DNA of 64,000 bases from Cryptomeria japonica (GCF_030272615.1 NC_081413.1:334900302-334964301), one strand, 5' to 3'; counted from the first letter of the stretch, positions 11,614 to 24,423 are shown. Translations and numbers: made by a program. Notes: generated by a model not told the origin, from the letters alone.

Positions 11614-12017
11614 TTGATGGAAATACTATGAAAAATGATAAGTGTTCTAAGACTCCAAAAACTGCAAGCAATCTGATAATCTAAAATATGTACACTCAAC
11701 TAACTCCCCTTAATAATGAGCATCATTTTTCACTACTCTCTCCTAACTCTCTCCCCCTTTGACATCAATGGAAAAGAGTAGGAATCCTCCAAAACTTATG
11801 TACAACTAAATGCAATAATTTACATGAATTTAATTTTTTTTGCATAAGTGACCTTTAGGGATTTCAGGTACTCATTCCATCCTCTCAGGAAATAATCTAA
11901 AACATTTATTAGAGCACTAAACATGTATGCATGAGCTTCAATGCCTTTGAAATCAGATGGCACTGGTTTACCTAAGGCACTGACTGCATCCTACCGAGCT
12001 CCAAGTAAGGTGTACAT

Positions 12018-15001
12018 CTAGGGAGTGATCGGACTCCTTAGTTCTCTCACTCTGCTTATCACTTGCTCTTTTTCTTTATTCAACCCCTTTATTTTGTCAG
12101 TGAAATCCATTATTTGGGCTTCAAGGAAACTTAGAAAAACTGAATGAGAGGTAAATGAATGACCAATACTAGCTAGTTTCCTTTCAAGATCTCTTATTTG
12201 CTTATCAATATCTGCAATAAACTTCGGAAAAAAGACACATGATTTGAATATTTTCCCGCCTACATCTAATGCATCTTCTACACTTTTCACTGTGGACTTT
12301 TAAACTTCCCTATCAGCTTTAATTATTTTCAAATAGGTTTGAAGACTCATCTCATTGAACTTATTCAAAACCTTTATATCTGTAGCTTTCTCTAATGATA
12401 CAAAATTAGATTCTACTTTATTTAACATATCGTTAAGCTTACCGAAAGGTGAGTCATTACAAATTTACTTAAGGTTAGGCAAGACTTTCTCCAAAGCTGC
12501 ATTTGCCAAAGATATCATCTATTTCTCTTCTGATGCGGACTTGAGTAGGTCCTCACTGGCCTTGATCTGCGCAAGGGTGGCTAATTTTAGTGCTTAAAGA
12601 GGGGACATGGCACTTAAGTCTACTAGACCATGAGAAAGATCATCTTTAATTGCAATCTACTTTCCTTTATGAGGAACAATGGTTGCTATCATGGTTGTTA
12701 GAGCCTTCTCTAGTTGCTCTTGACCATTCTCCTTCCCAACTTCTTCATGCTTATCCTTTTCATCATCTTTGCACCCTTTCCTGCTATACCTAACTCCTCT
12801 GCTATCATCTATGCAATGATCTCAATCTCTGGAGGATCCTGAGTAGCATAACCAGAGTTGTCCACTGCTTGATTATCAGAGGCATCAAGTGGAACTTCCT
12901 ATCCAATTGGATCTATAGATGACTGATCTTGTTGTCCATCGGGAACATCTATAGGCATATCTGGGATAGATGGAGTATCCTTAGGCTCAAAAATTGCTGC
13001 ATGTTCTTCTGGAACAGATTTTTCTTGAGAAGATTCTTTCGGATTCACATCAACTCTTTGATCAATCAAAAATTGTCTCAAAATTGCTTACGTTTGCTTT
13101 ATCACCCCATCTTTCTTCTCTGACATAAGATTATTTACCCTTCTCTTGCTTCAAAATCTATCATTGGAAAGTTTCAGTAACTGAGTGAATTCATCTCTAC
13201 AAATAATAGAAGAGAGATTTACTAGCACATATTCTTTTATTCTCTCATCCTTAAGTGAATTTATATGTCTCATTGCATCCAAAATGTCATACAAGCTCTT
13301 GGGGATCATAGATGATAATTCTATCAAGACCTTAATAAATTTATCCATATATTCTACATTTGCTTCTTCTACAACTCACTGGTCTTTATCCTCAAAATTC
13401 TCATAATATATAGAAACATTTTTCAAATTTCCATCTTTCAAAATCTCATCAATTAACTGGTACAAAGTCATAGGAAGCACAATTTCATATGGGCCTTCAA
13501 GCTTATCGGACTTAAGAGCTTGACCTATCTCAGATTTTTTGTTGTTGTTAGCTCTAGCCTTTCCAGATGGCTCTCCTTATGACTTAGCTTGCTTGGCAGG
13601 AGGAGCATCACCGGATGTAGGTTTCTAAACTACCTTTGCATAGGTGGCAGTCTTGTTTACTTCCCTCACCTCTTCATCTGACTTTGTTTCCTCTTCTTTA
13701 GCAACATATTACCTTGTATATTTCTCCTTTTTCCTCTTCTCAGCTTCACCCGTAGATACTACTAGTTTAGGCTTGGGTGGATGTACCATCTTCTGCACAC
13801 TAGAGGTAGGTGCAGATTTGCTAGGTTTGGCCATGGACTACTTGGGAGGAGTCGGTTTAGCTTGTGGCTTCACCACATCTTCCTCTTTCAGAATGTTTTT
13901 CTCTCTTTCTTTCTAGACTGATTCTCTGGTAATTCTCATTTGCTCAGCAAGTTCCTCAACCTCCTTTCTCACTTACATTTTCCTGGTCGGTCCAGTAAAC
14001 TTTTTATGCAAGTCCAAATCTTTCTCCTTAAATGTGCCAAATCTTTGCTCTTTTTGGTCCACCGATTGGCTCAATATGTGTTGAGCATATGCATCAAGCG
14101 TGTCAGCATCAACCTCATACCCCATGGGCATGATCCACACAATTCTCGGCTCAACTTCTTCCATCATACATTGGTCCCTGTCCACAAAGATCAAGTTTCT
14201 CATCAATTCACTTAGAAGTACTGAACAAAGATCACACCTTTTATCCTCCTTGAGCATCTGATATGCAGTGAATATAGAATCGTCGGAGACTGAGTTTTGC
14301 CTACTAGATTAATATACCTTGTAGCCTACCACCATTGAGGAAAATCTTACATCATGCTCAACTATGTCACTGATTGTCATCAACTGGTTCTCATATTGGG
14401 AAGCGATAATAGCTGCCACAGTGGTGTTCTATACTTTCCTCAAGCTAGGAATCTCACCAAATGCACTCAAGCATGTGACTACCTGAATGACCTTCTTTGT
14501 AATCTTATGAGGTCTTTCTAGCCATATTAATTCATCATGAACCTTGCTGAGAATGTACTGGACCCATTTCGCTTCATCAAATACCATAAAATGGATAAAC
14601 TGCCTGAAACCCTTGCCATGAAGAATCTTGTATTCCAGCCTCATATTTCCAAGGCTATCCAGCATATGCTTGTTATAGAGTGTAATCATGTCTGCATTTC
14701 CAAGTTCTTCAATATCATAGTGAATGTGTGCCCTGGTATCTTCGTTGTGAAGAACGTCGTACGAAACTGAAGAAAATGTTCCTTCCGGATCATCTTCAAC
14801 AAATTTGAAAGGATGATTTTTGAAAACAGGCCTTGCTCTATCATAAATTTCAACTAATAGAGGTGTATCAATACCGGATGCAGATGCCATGATGAATTTA
14901 GGGTTCAAAAAGATAGCTCGAGAATGGATAAATACCTCTTGATTCATGACCGAGTGCAAGAAATCGCTAAATGATCTCTTCAAAGTTGGTTTTGCTATCA
15001 A
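12018..15001 (-). pseudogene. long unfamiliar reading frame of the non-autonomous element
   Basis: From 15001 down to about 12900 the - strand reads in a single frame, the same frame as the zinc knuckles upstream, broken only by scattered stops. The last part (12290-12018) is in another frame, so one shift lies near 12.3-12.8 kb. The N-terminal part has a probable start MASASGID near 14891, blocks such as GKGFRQFIHFMVFDEAKWV, and MRNLIFVDRDQCMMEEVE ... VWIMPMGYEVDADTLDAYAQ. A Lys/Pro/Ser-rich hydrophilic stretch follows (13930-13530), then another folded-looking part (VLPMTLYQLIDEI ... DEFTQLLKL), an acidic segment, and a coiled coil (12230-12060). I do not recognise the family. There is no DDE, YxDD or protease motif. 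Confidence 0.6.
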
Positions 15002-15295
15002 ATCTCTTTCACCCTTTCTCTCTACTCTTTTCTCTTGTTTGCATTGTGAGGAATAAACTTTTGAAATGCCCTTTTAACCTTTGAAAAACTAATTCTGAGT
15101 TGTAATAAATGCTCATCTTTGAAGTCTTCCAGATAGACTATTTTTCATCATTGGATTACCAAATTGTCACAAATCTTCCGGATATCATCGGCATATTAGA
15201 TAAATATCTTATGCAACCTTCCGGAATTAGTTACAAATCTCCACAAAAGGGTTTTAAGGATCTGCATGAAAAACTCCCACTAAGGCCAAAAAGCC

Positions 15296-16515
15296 CTAGT
15301 TACCGGATGAGGTTCCATCACCGGATTCAGGTGTGGAGCCGTTCTGCATGTTTGAATCTTCTTTCTTAACCCACATCTTCTTGTGTTGATCTCTTATTTC
15401 ATCTACCTTAGCTTTTCCTTTCTCATCAGATTTGTTCTTGTTCATCGATGCATTCTTGCTTCTGCAATGCCTTGCAATATGACCTACTTTGTTACATGCA
15501 TGACAGACAACATTCCTCTGCATGGGTCTAAAGTTCACCTGATTTGGTCTCATCCTGCATTGATTAAATATATGTCCAAACATCCCACAAGCATAGCATA
15601 TTTTGTTTTGAAAGTTATTTATCACTTTTTTGCACATGTTTGACTTGTGACCATATTTGTTGCATATGAAACATTAACCGATAAAGGTAGAAACATTGTT
15701 TACATTATTCATTATTCATTATCCCATTATTCATCCTACTTTTGCATTGATTTGCCATATGACCAAATTTACCACAAGTAAAACATTTACCATTGAATTT
15801 ATAGGCATTAGGTTGTCTTACCAGAGGTTTCTTGTTCTACTAATAATTAGATTTTGACTTGCTTTGTACAGAACCGAAGGATTCTCCTTTCTCATATCCA
15901 AGTCCTCTTGTGTCTTTTCCTTGTCTCTGACTTTCCAGCATCTCATCCAACTGGGCTAAAATAGATTTGAATTTTTCTTTGTACTCATTAGCAGTAGTTA
16001 GATCATCCCTCAGAATTATGATCTGCCTTTCAAGTTATTGTCCATCATTCTTTGTTTGTGCCAACTTCAGCTGATCATTCTCATATGTCATTCTTTAGCA
16101 TTCATCAGATCTATCCTTCAAGAATTGAGTCAAACTTTCTTCATTCTTCTTCCGGTCTTCAATCTCCTTAGTTAGCTTTATCACAATAGATTAAATTTCA
16201 TTCTTAAAAACTACATTTTCCTTGGTCGACTTCTCACATTCGTCAGTCTTGTCTTGTAAGGCTTAATTGTCAACACTTTGTTCTTCTTTCTCAAACAACA
16301 TGTCCATCAACTCCTTTCTCTTTTCTCTAGAGGTTCTCAATGTATCTTTCAATGTCTCAATGAATTCTTCAGCTACACTCAAATTTCTTTTCAGAGTGCT
16401 CCTTTCCTTCATCGCTTCATCAAGATCCCCAAGTGTCATAGTAAGTTGTTTCTATAAACCGGAGTCCATTGATTCAATCTTCTGGATCTTCCTCAAGCTA
16501 TTAGGCTTCCTCGGA
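15296..16515 (-). pseudogene. gag-like coiled-coil and zinc-knuckle segment
   Basis: On the - strand, just inside the 5' LTR, a heavily charged coiled coil (LGDLDEAMKERSTLKRNL and so on) runs from about 16440 to 15930. Then comes a block ILAQLDEMLESQRQGKDTRG followed by LGYE, like the C-terminal region of Sirevirus/Maximus-type copia gag. Three CCHC knuckles follow: CFTCGKFGHMANQC (about 15790), CYACGMFGHIFNQC and CHACNKVGHIARHC (15600-15470). The usual N-terminal gag capsid-like domain (UBN2 type) is not seen ahead of the coiled coil. Scattered stops make it a pseudogene. It lies in frame with the unfamiliar frame downstream. Confidence 0.75.
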
Positions 16516-16522
16516 GAAACTA

Positions 16523-16535
16523 GGCTCTAATACCA
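16523..16535 (-). other. primer-binding site, initiator-Met tRNA type
   Basis: The - strand reads TGGTATTAGAGCC two bases after the LTR end. This is the plant initiator-Met site TGGTATCAGAGCC with one C-to-T change. It fixes the 5' LTR on the right and the element orientation as minus. Confidence 0.88.
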
Positions 16536-16537
16536 AT

Positions 16538-17696
16538 TGTTGGAATCAATGAACACTAAGAGGGGGGTGAATTAGTGTTTTGTAGCTCACAAATCTATTA
16601 ATCTAATTCTTCAACCACTAGACAAAAATAACTAAAAGAGAAGTGCAAAAACAAAAACCAAATAAACATACAACCATAACACCAAGATTTTTACATGGAA
16701 ACCCGAAAAGGGAAAAAAATATTGTGGGAATGAGTAACCACAATATTATTATACTGTGGCCAGTAGTAGAACAATAGTACATAAGAGGAATGCACATGCA
16801 TTCAGGCACACTACCTAGAGCTCACTACTCAGTTACAAAAGGGATGCTACCCCAGAGGACTCACTGTCCTACAAATGAGATATAGAAGCTAATACAATGT
16901 GTGAATTGGAGTGTAACATCTACAAATGCCAGAAATCAGTTATGGTTAGGCTCAAGAATGATCCGCTACTGTTGATCTGATAAACTACTCTATATTGCTC
17001 TGCTACTAATTACCGGATCATTAAACTCTCGAGATGTGCATGTGAAACTATGCTCAATCAAACCAAAAACAATTTTGCACATATACATACATCCAAAAAT
17101 ATCACCCAACACCATCTTATATATCTGCACCACCAAAATAAATCTCCAAGTAGTCGGCTTCTCAAAATATCAAAATATGAAACATGTAGCTTCAAGTTGG
17201 CTCAAATCTTCACACAACCATATTCTGAATCCAAAACATGATTACACACTTCCCATAAGTCGGTCCAATTACCTCAAACTTACCAACAACCACCGAAATT
17301 GCCTCAAAGAATCCGGTCCACATGTTACACCACCAACAATGAGGATAACCCTGTTTTACTGCTCTACTAGATATTGAATCTTCTAACATGCTTAAGAATT
17401 GACACTGGAGGATAGGATTGCATGATAATCTACTTCTCATACTCAATCAACTTAACTCTGATCACTAAAACCAAATACACATCTCCAGAAGTGAGACATG
17501 TTTACCAAAACTGTACACTGAGCATCACCGACAAACTTATACCAAAACTTACTCAAGACATCCGGATAACCCAAACTCTGTATCGGATAAGATCAATAGC
17601 CTAAGTTACCATCAATGAAAACTCCTACTAAATATCATACACCAGACATCATCAATCTTCACCGAAGTATCACCGGAATAGTGTCTTTTGCCAACA
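16538..17696 (-). repeat. 5' LTR of the non-autonomous element
   Basis: On the + strand it reads TGTTGGAATC...TTTTGCCAACA, 1159 bp, colinear with 10437-11597 and with the same internal landmarks. The two LTRs differ at many positions, so the insertion is old. Confidence 0.92.
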
Positions 17697-17776
17697 TGAA
17701 CATCTTTGAGGATGAGGTCCCTAAAAAATGTGGCCTCACTAGTTCATAGCTCCAGTCAAAAGCATTTCTTGATCAA
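17697..17776 (+). mobile_element. tRNA-headed retroposon, 3' end, right piece
   Basis: After the TGAAC duplication the sequence resumes with 'gaggatgaggtccct', GTGGCCTCACTAGTTCATAG and 'tccagtcaaaagca', ending in 'cttgatcaaaaaaaat'. The complete copy ends in the same way at 26079 (gatcaaaaaa). Left and right pieces add up to nearly the same length as the matching part of that copy. Confidence 0.65.
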
Positions 17777-18394
17777 AAAAAATATTTGTGCCAAAAAATT
17801 AATAAATAATCATTTTATTAATGTTGGAATAATATTAGAATAATTAAATAATTAATAACTATTTAATAATGAGAAAAGGAGGGAAAATAGATTTTTGAAT
17901 TTGAATTAGAAGAATAATATTAGTTTAATTAAATAATTAAAATTAATTAATTAATTAAGAAGAAAGTAAAATATTGTTCGTAGGCATCAAGACACATTTT
18001 GGTGTCTATAGTAACCACACATCCTATGTCATTCTTTGCATATTCACTCACAAGAGAAACTCAATATAATGATAGACCACTCACCCAACAAATCTTAACT
18101 ACTAAAAGTGTGCTTGGTTTAATAGATTCAAGCTCACATAAATACAACGTGGTAAGATTAAATTGTGTCTATCAAAACTATTGACCTCAAATTCACTTTT
18201 TTATAATATTTTTTTACAATATTAAAAAAATTAAAAAATAATAATTAATTATTCTATATCCCCCAAACATAAATAACTAACCCAATATTACATGCAACTT
18301 TACAATTGGGCCCAAATAAATATTTAATGACTAAACACAACCTAGATGCCTCAAAAATAAATATTTATTTTGCATAGTTAAAATATTTCATTCT
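17777..18394. other. AT-rich sequence, no gene seen
   Basis: Mostly taa/aat-rich sequence with short ATTAATTAA runs. No supported coding frame. The last five bases (ATTCT) are the target duplication of the next element. Confidence 0.5.
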
Positions 18395-21300
18395 TGTAGA
18401 AGATGATTTCAACCTCACAAGCCAAGAATCATCTGCAAGAAAAACACCTTTCACACAAAAGAGATCAAGCAAGAACAATATGCTCAACACAACTTGAGAA
18501 TTTGATGAATGAAACCCTAATACAATATTAAATTAGCTAGTGCCAAGTGTCACAATCATAATGAATGAGACAAATTTAGCTATTAATAGCCTAATTAAGT
18601 AAAATCAAAAAGCACCTAAGTTTAGCTTAAGTGAATAAAGTAATAATGTACCTAATTAATTAAATAATTAGATAATTTTCCAAATTACTCCAGCATTCCC
18701 CACCAAGATTAACTTAAGGATAAGCTAAAGAGCTAATGACGAATGCAAACAATAATGACACCTAGCAACAAGGGTTCAGTTAGGTACTCATGTACAAACC
18801 AACGCAACTCTCACAAATGGAGAAAGGGAGAAAAACCCAATGGGAGAAAGCTTCTCACAAAAAGGGAGAAAAAAGAAATGAAAAAGAGTACATGTGACCG
18901 AGCATGAAGAACTCCAAATGTCCCCTCGAGTACTAAATCAACCACATAAGTACAATCAAGATCCTCGATAGAAGAGAAAAGAGGAGACAATGTATCCCCC
19001 CATAAGAGAGAAGATCCAATGCAGAAGAAGAAGGCTCAAGGATGAGTGTTGATGAAGATCAAAGAGTGGCAAAACATGTTCCTGCCCTTAAGAGAAACAA
19101 ATCAAATGGCCAAAGAAAAAGAAACTCCATAAAAGGAGATGGAAGGAATAGTCTCATGATGTGTGTCATGGAAGACTACTAAAATGTCCACATGTTTGAA
19201 TCAAAAGATGCCAAATCAAGTGAAGAAAATCCAAACAACTATGAAGATACATGATGAACAACCTTTTTAGGCACTAAAGATGGGATGATAGGAATACGTA
19301 AGATTCCATCAAAGAGGAAGCGAAGATCTTCAATCATGTCCCCAATGTTTGGATAGTGTGATGTATCAAACAATCGTGTAATATCTAGCAAGTACTCATC
19401 AACAAAAAAAACTAGAAGAGAACTATCAACCTGTTGAATTGAACTAATCTATAAAGAAAGAGGAGGTGGAGGAGGAGGATCAACACAAATCTCAAGAACC
19501 ATGGTGGATGACTAAACCACACATAGGTACAAGAAACGAAACCTCTCCTTAGATACTTGATCCACTCTAGATGCATGAGAGTTATTAAAAGTCAATGGAA
19601 CTACATGCTCAATGGGAGAAAAATGTGAGAACTCATATAAGCAAGATGCATGATCAACGCTACCAAAACTCTCCACTATGAAGATATCAAATTAGCACAG
19701 AATCAAGTGTGAACTCAACTATCTTTCTTGTCCCACTCTGAAAGTTTCAATAGATGGAAAGGAGGTTGGAAGATAATGAAGGGACACAAAGAGCATTGTT
19801 CAATGTGCAACCATCAATCTCAATAGAGTCATTCCTAGTAACACTCATGTAAGTCTTATAACCCATAAAAATATGTGGAAATGTGTGATTCTCAAAAGAA
19901 GAGAACATATCATGGAATGATGTCATATGATGAGAGGATCTTGAATTGAGAAGTCACTTAGAGGACTGAAAAGTTTTGATGCAAAGAGAGCATGACCTTT
20001 CATCTTGTCTTCACATGCCATAGAATTTGACCCATAATTTACAAGTCTTGAAGTGGTAGAGGAGAATGCACTAGATGAAGGTGGTCAAATATAATTCCTC
20101 TAAAAAAGATATTTCTTCATCGATCTTATTTCCATAACAATAATGCTCATCATGTCCTATCTTGGTGCAATAAGCACACTTAGGATTGTCCTTCCTGGAT
20201 GAAGGTCTCTTAGAAGAGGAGAAATTTTTTGAATCTTGTGCATGAGACTCTAAAGCTAGTTGAGTAGACTATGAAACTCCATTCCTTTTCTTCTTCTTTT
20301 GTTTCCCTATAGATGTATAAGTTTGAGAAACCAAAGCTTGAGATTTGGAACCAGAAACTAAATCAAGTTGTGTCAACTTGGCCTATTCCCATGTCAGGTG
20401 CTCACGAAACACCTCAAATGAAGGCATACTAAAAGTGGTACGTAAATAATCCATGTTGGAATAAGATGGTGAAGAAAAGAATTAAAATGGACCTCAAAGA
20501 TTTGATAAAATCAAAAATATGGATTCTTTGGTAGTCTTCCCCTTCCCACAACCCTGTAAAGATGATTTGATGAATTTTAACTTCTCTAAAAACTCCTCTA
20601 TGGAGGGGAAGGAATTAGGTACTAATGAGGTCAAATCTGTCTCAACCTAAAGTGCAAAAACTCATTAATACCTCAAAAATATGCTCAAACTTAAGCTGCA
20701 TAGCCCTAAGAGTGTGCAAGAATCAATATGGAATTGGACACTATCTAAAGCTTGTAGGTGACTCAAACCCATAGCCTCATCCATATTATCCCTACGCTGA
20801 AGTATTTCAAACTGATGAGTCAAATTGGGCTGGGTATCATCTAAACAAGATAATAAAACCCTAGATCAAAGCAATCTAGTCATTTTGGTCTTCCAAATAT
20901 GGTATATATGGGGTGTATGTTTCTCAATAGAGGCTTATACCATTGGATTTGGTTTTTTAGATTAGACAAGACCTAGGGAAATATGACAATCTAAAAGATG
21001 ATGATATTATCCCCCTACAGCAAAAAAAACCAACCCTTTTGCACTTTTCTAACCTTAGAAATCACTAAATCAAGAAAAAACTAAATCAAAAATCATCAAG
21101 TACTTGATGTAAATTCTAGAAAAATTAACTGAGATCATGTAGAGGACTCAACCAACTTTCCAATGCCTACTTGTTTGCAAAACAATGAGTCTGGATGTGC
21201 AAGATATCACCTCGAAAGTGCAAAACTAAAGATCTAACTTTGTAGGCTTGATACAAAAAATTAGAGAAAAATATAAATAAAAGATTACCATCATTGGGTT

Positions 21301-22457
21301 GGCATCAAAACAATCTTTCTGATGATATCTTGTTTGCAAGATTTTGAGTCTATATGACCAAGTTATGGCCAAAAAACCACATATAGATCAAAATCAAAAA
21401 AGGGTACAAAATGGAATATTTCAAAAAAGATTCTCTACTACCAAATTTAAAAGAAAGGGCCAAAAATAAGGGAGCCGCTAAATTTAGGAAAAAACCCAAA
21501 AAAGGACTTATTGATGTCATTTTTGCAAGTCTATGTGTAGGCTATAACGTAGGTAGGGTACTAATCATACCAAAAAGACACTACAATTTTTTTTTTGAAA
21601 AAATACATCCTCCTTTTTAATTTTTTTTATTTTTGTAGAAAAATAAAAAACTCTGGAAAACCTTTGACTTGTGTTAAATTTTTGCAGTGCCTCCCTCGAT
21701 ACAACCAAGTACAACTGTACGAACCAAAACAATTTGTATGGAATAACATGCAAAGAGAGAATTCTCACCAAAAAAATTGTCAGTCACATATTTATGTGTT
21801 TGAACAAGCTATTTTAGGGTTCTCAACCACTTTGAGCATGATGGTGAGGTCAAATTCAATCCAAAGTTCCCAAACTTTTTGTTGACCATCAAATTTTGCC
21901 TCAATTTTCATGCCCTTAGCCAAATTGACCCAAAATTCAATAGCTTAGATTCTGACGAAACAATAGTCAACCTATAGGTTTGAGGATGCTACGAACATGA
22001 TGACAATGTTTGTTTGAAAAATGTGCCTAGAAAAACTCTCAAGGTTAGATCCATCAAGAATATGGACTCTAACTTAGCATTTTTTCTCTAATACCATGTA
22101 AAAGTTGGTGATTTCAACCTCACAACCCAAGAATCATCTACAAGAAAAAATGTCACACAAAAGAGATCAAGCAAGAACTATATGCTCAACACAACCTGAG
22201 AATTATTTATTGATTGCACAAAAGAATATGATTACAATGAATGAATGAATCTTTATGAAATGATGAATGAAACTCTATATGCTTAATGCAAGATTAAATT
22301 AGTCAATGCCAAGTGTCACAATCTTATTGAATCAAACAAATTAAGCTATTATTAGCCTAATTAAATTTAAAAAACACCTAATTTTGGCTCAAGTGAATAA
22401 CGTAATTAAAGGACCTAAATAATTAAATAATTAGGTAACGTCCTAATTACTCCAACA
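18395..22457 (-). mobile_element. short gag-only copia element, TSD ATTCT
   Basis: A 4.06-kb element on the - strand. The left LTR is 18395-18695, which lacks a ~60-bp block present in the right LTR at 22097-22457. The primer site TGGTATTAGAG directly abuts the right LTR (22086-22096), and a purine-rich GGTGGGGAATG abuts the left one. The target duplication ATTCT is at 18390-18394 and 22458-22462. The only coding sequence recognised is a decayed copia gag. RT, RNase H and integrase motifs are not seen, so the element is non-autonomous or internally deleted. Confidence 0.88.
20100..20700 (-). pseudogene. copia gag remnant with zinc knuckle
   Basis: On the - strand a gag-type stretch (FEVFREHLTWE...AKLTQLD then SKSQALVSQ) leads to one CCHC knuckle, CAYCTKIGHDEHYC, at about 20178-20138. 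The pattern fits UBN2-type copia gag, in which a single knuckle follows a Ser/Lys-rich tail. Several stops are present. Confidence 0.7.
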
Positions 22458-22462
22458 ATTCT

Positions 22463-23119
22463 TGTTCAAGTTGTACAACACCCTTTTCCTAACAATCTTA
22501 GAAAGGATGGAAAGAATACAAGAAGATAAATATCCTCCTCTAAAATTGATGGGGGGGATATTTATAGCTAGAGAAGCAACAGTAATGGTGGAGTTGATTG
22601 GAAGATGATTGGAGAATTGATTGGAAGATCATAGTGGATCGATTCGGAGATAAAAAAATATCAATTGAGATTCAAGGGGAGAGGAGAATTAGTTAAGAAA
22701 AGTAATGGTTTATTAAAGACTGGAGGGAACTCTAAATTAGATGAAAAAATGGAAGCAAATTTGAAAAGATGACAAGGTCACCTTTTTCAAGAACAAGTTC
22801 ACCCCTTTTGCCAAGTCATGTTACTTGAGCAACACTATAACTTCAGGGTAGGTCATGTAAGTCACCTTCTAATTGAGAATATGCAGAAGGTATTTTAGAG
22901 TGTGTGTAGACATGGAACCAATTTAGGGGTTGCACAAGATGATCAACGGGTTAAATAGGTTAGGGGGTGTGTCATCAAGCCTAAAGCTACTGAGAGAATA
23001 TGTATCAATACCTTCATGGGTTATGAGTTGAATCAAAAAATCATAATCAAACTACCATGTCAATCCATGCAATTGTTAGGAGAATGGCGTATCAACCTTG
23101 CTTTACATAATGTTACTAT
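22463..23119. other. non-coding interval, no feature recognised
   Basis: It follows the copia element and precedes the Tat-type LTR. It contains 'attgatgggggggatatttatag' near 22540, which could be part of an older LTR, but no partner was found. No supported coding frame. Confidence 0.4.
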
Positions 23120-24077
23120 TATAAACACCTAAAATTATCCTAACCCAATTAATTCAAAATTATAATTTATTTAAGTATTTTCCCAATATTTCCTCTATTA
23201 ACTGAATAATTTTTTTTAGTTATTTGATTAATTCAATAAAAAATTATTTTCTAAATTAAATAAATATTTATTTATTTATTTCCATCTCTTTCTTAAATTA
23301 AATAAATATTTATATTTATTTAATCTCCTTTCATCTATTAATTAAATAAATACTTTTATTTAAATAATTAATTAATTATCCTCTTCTTTCTAATCCTATC
23401 CCTCCAACTTGTTCACATGGGTCATAATCTATATATGTAGGCATGTGACAAGTGTCAAATTCCTCTTAACAATCTTTTGTCTTTTTCCTTATCTCCACAT
23501 GACAACCTATCCATCAAATCTTTCCAAGCACTTAATCTCATCCCTCCATTTTTAAATTAATCTCCTAGTCTTATTCACTTTTACCTCCCACTCAATATCA
23601 TCCCTTCATCTTTCACTACCCTACAATCATGTTGGGTCTCTTTTAAGTATGTGATTTTGTCCATTCATCATTTAAACTCTTAATTTATCTCTTGATTCTC
23701 TTTGAGATTCCTATAAAAGAGTCATATTCCCTCTCATTTGATCAATCAAGAAATCATAAGAGCACCTGCATTCTGCCAAAATTGTTCTAGAGTCATACAT
23801 CATTGCAACATATTTGCATCATAGCTTACATCATCAAGCAACCACTCTCCATTCTTTCATGACCTCTTGTGCAAAGTGTTTCATAGCTAAGATCAACCAT
23901 CACCAATACAAGATATTGAAAGATAGGACAACAATGGAGACAAGCATATTGTGTAGGTGAGGTTATATTTGGATGTTATTTGAATGCATAATAGTTCTCT
24001 ATTTATTATTTGTTGAATTAGTTTGTAGATCTAGGGTTAGTTTTTGGATCATTTAAGGTTTACAAATAGGTTTAAAT
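23120..24077 (+). mobile_element. Tat-type LTR, interrupted by a nested solo LTR
   Basis: It starts TATAAACACCTAAAATTATC, which aligns to TGTAGACACCCAAAATTGTC of the LTR at 7777 with C/T and G/A changes. The same series follows: TTAATTAAATAAAT blocks, TATA box CTATAAAAG (23711-23719), then CAACCAC...CTTGTGCA and CTAGGGTT. It stops where TGTTGGAATC begins at 24078. The last part may resume after 52594, but I could not confirm an end or a target duplication. Confidence 0.7.
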
Positions 24078-24423
24078 TGTTGGAATCAATGAACACTGAG
24101 AGGGGGGCTGAATCAGTATTTTGTAATTCACAAATTTGTTAAATTGATTCTTAAACCATAGGATGCATAAGAATGAAATTAAAGTACATAAACATGATTC
24201 AATCAACCACAATACCATCACACCAAAAAATTTACGTGGAAACCTGGAAAGGGAAAAACCACGGTGGGATTTGAACCCACAATATTATTATACTTTGATC
24301 AGGATTATGACAATATTACAAAAGGGAATGCACTTGCATTCAAGAACACTACCTAGAGCTCACTACTCAATTACAAAAGAGGGCTACAAACCCAGAGGAA
24401 GACTCATTGTCTTACAATTGATT
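24078..24423 (-). mobile_element. solo LTR of the non-autonomous copia-like family, left piece
   Basis: It is colinear with the LTRs at 10437 and 16538 (TGTTGGAATCAATGAACAC, then GGAAACCTGGAAAGGGAAAA). It breaks at 24423 in the target duplication TGATT of a large insertion and continues at 51808. The two pieces total about 1133 bp, as expected for this LTR (1159-1161 bp). Confidence 0.88.

Larger units (their letters stand above)
10437..17696 (-). mobile_element. complete non-autonomous copia-like LTR element, TSD TGAAC
   Basis: This 7.26-kb element lies on the - strand. It has two LTRs of 1161 and 1159 bp, an initiator-Met-type primer site next to the right LTR, a polypurine tract next to the left LTR, and the 5-bp target duplication TGAAC at 10432-10436 and 17697-17701. 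The internal region (4.94 kb) shows a coiled-coil/zinc-knuckle frame and a long unfamiliar frame. I find no protease, integrase, RT or RNase H motif, so it would need enzymes from another element. A solo LTR of the same family is split between 24078 and 52594. Confidence 0.9.
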
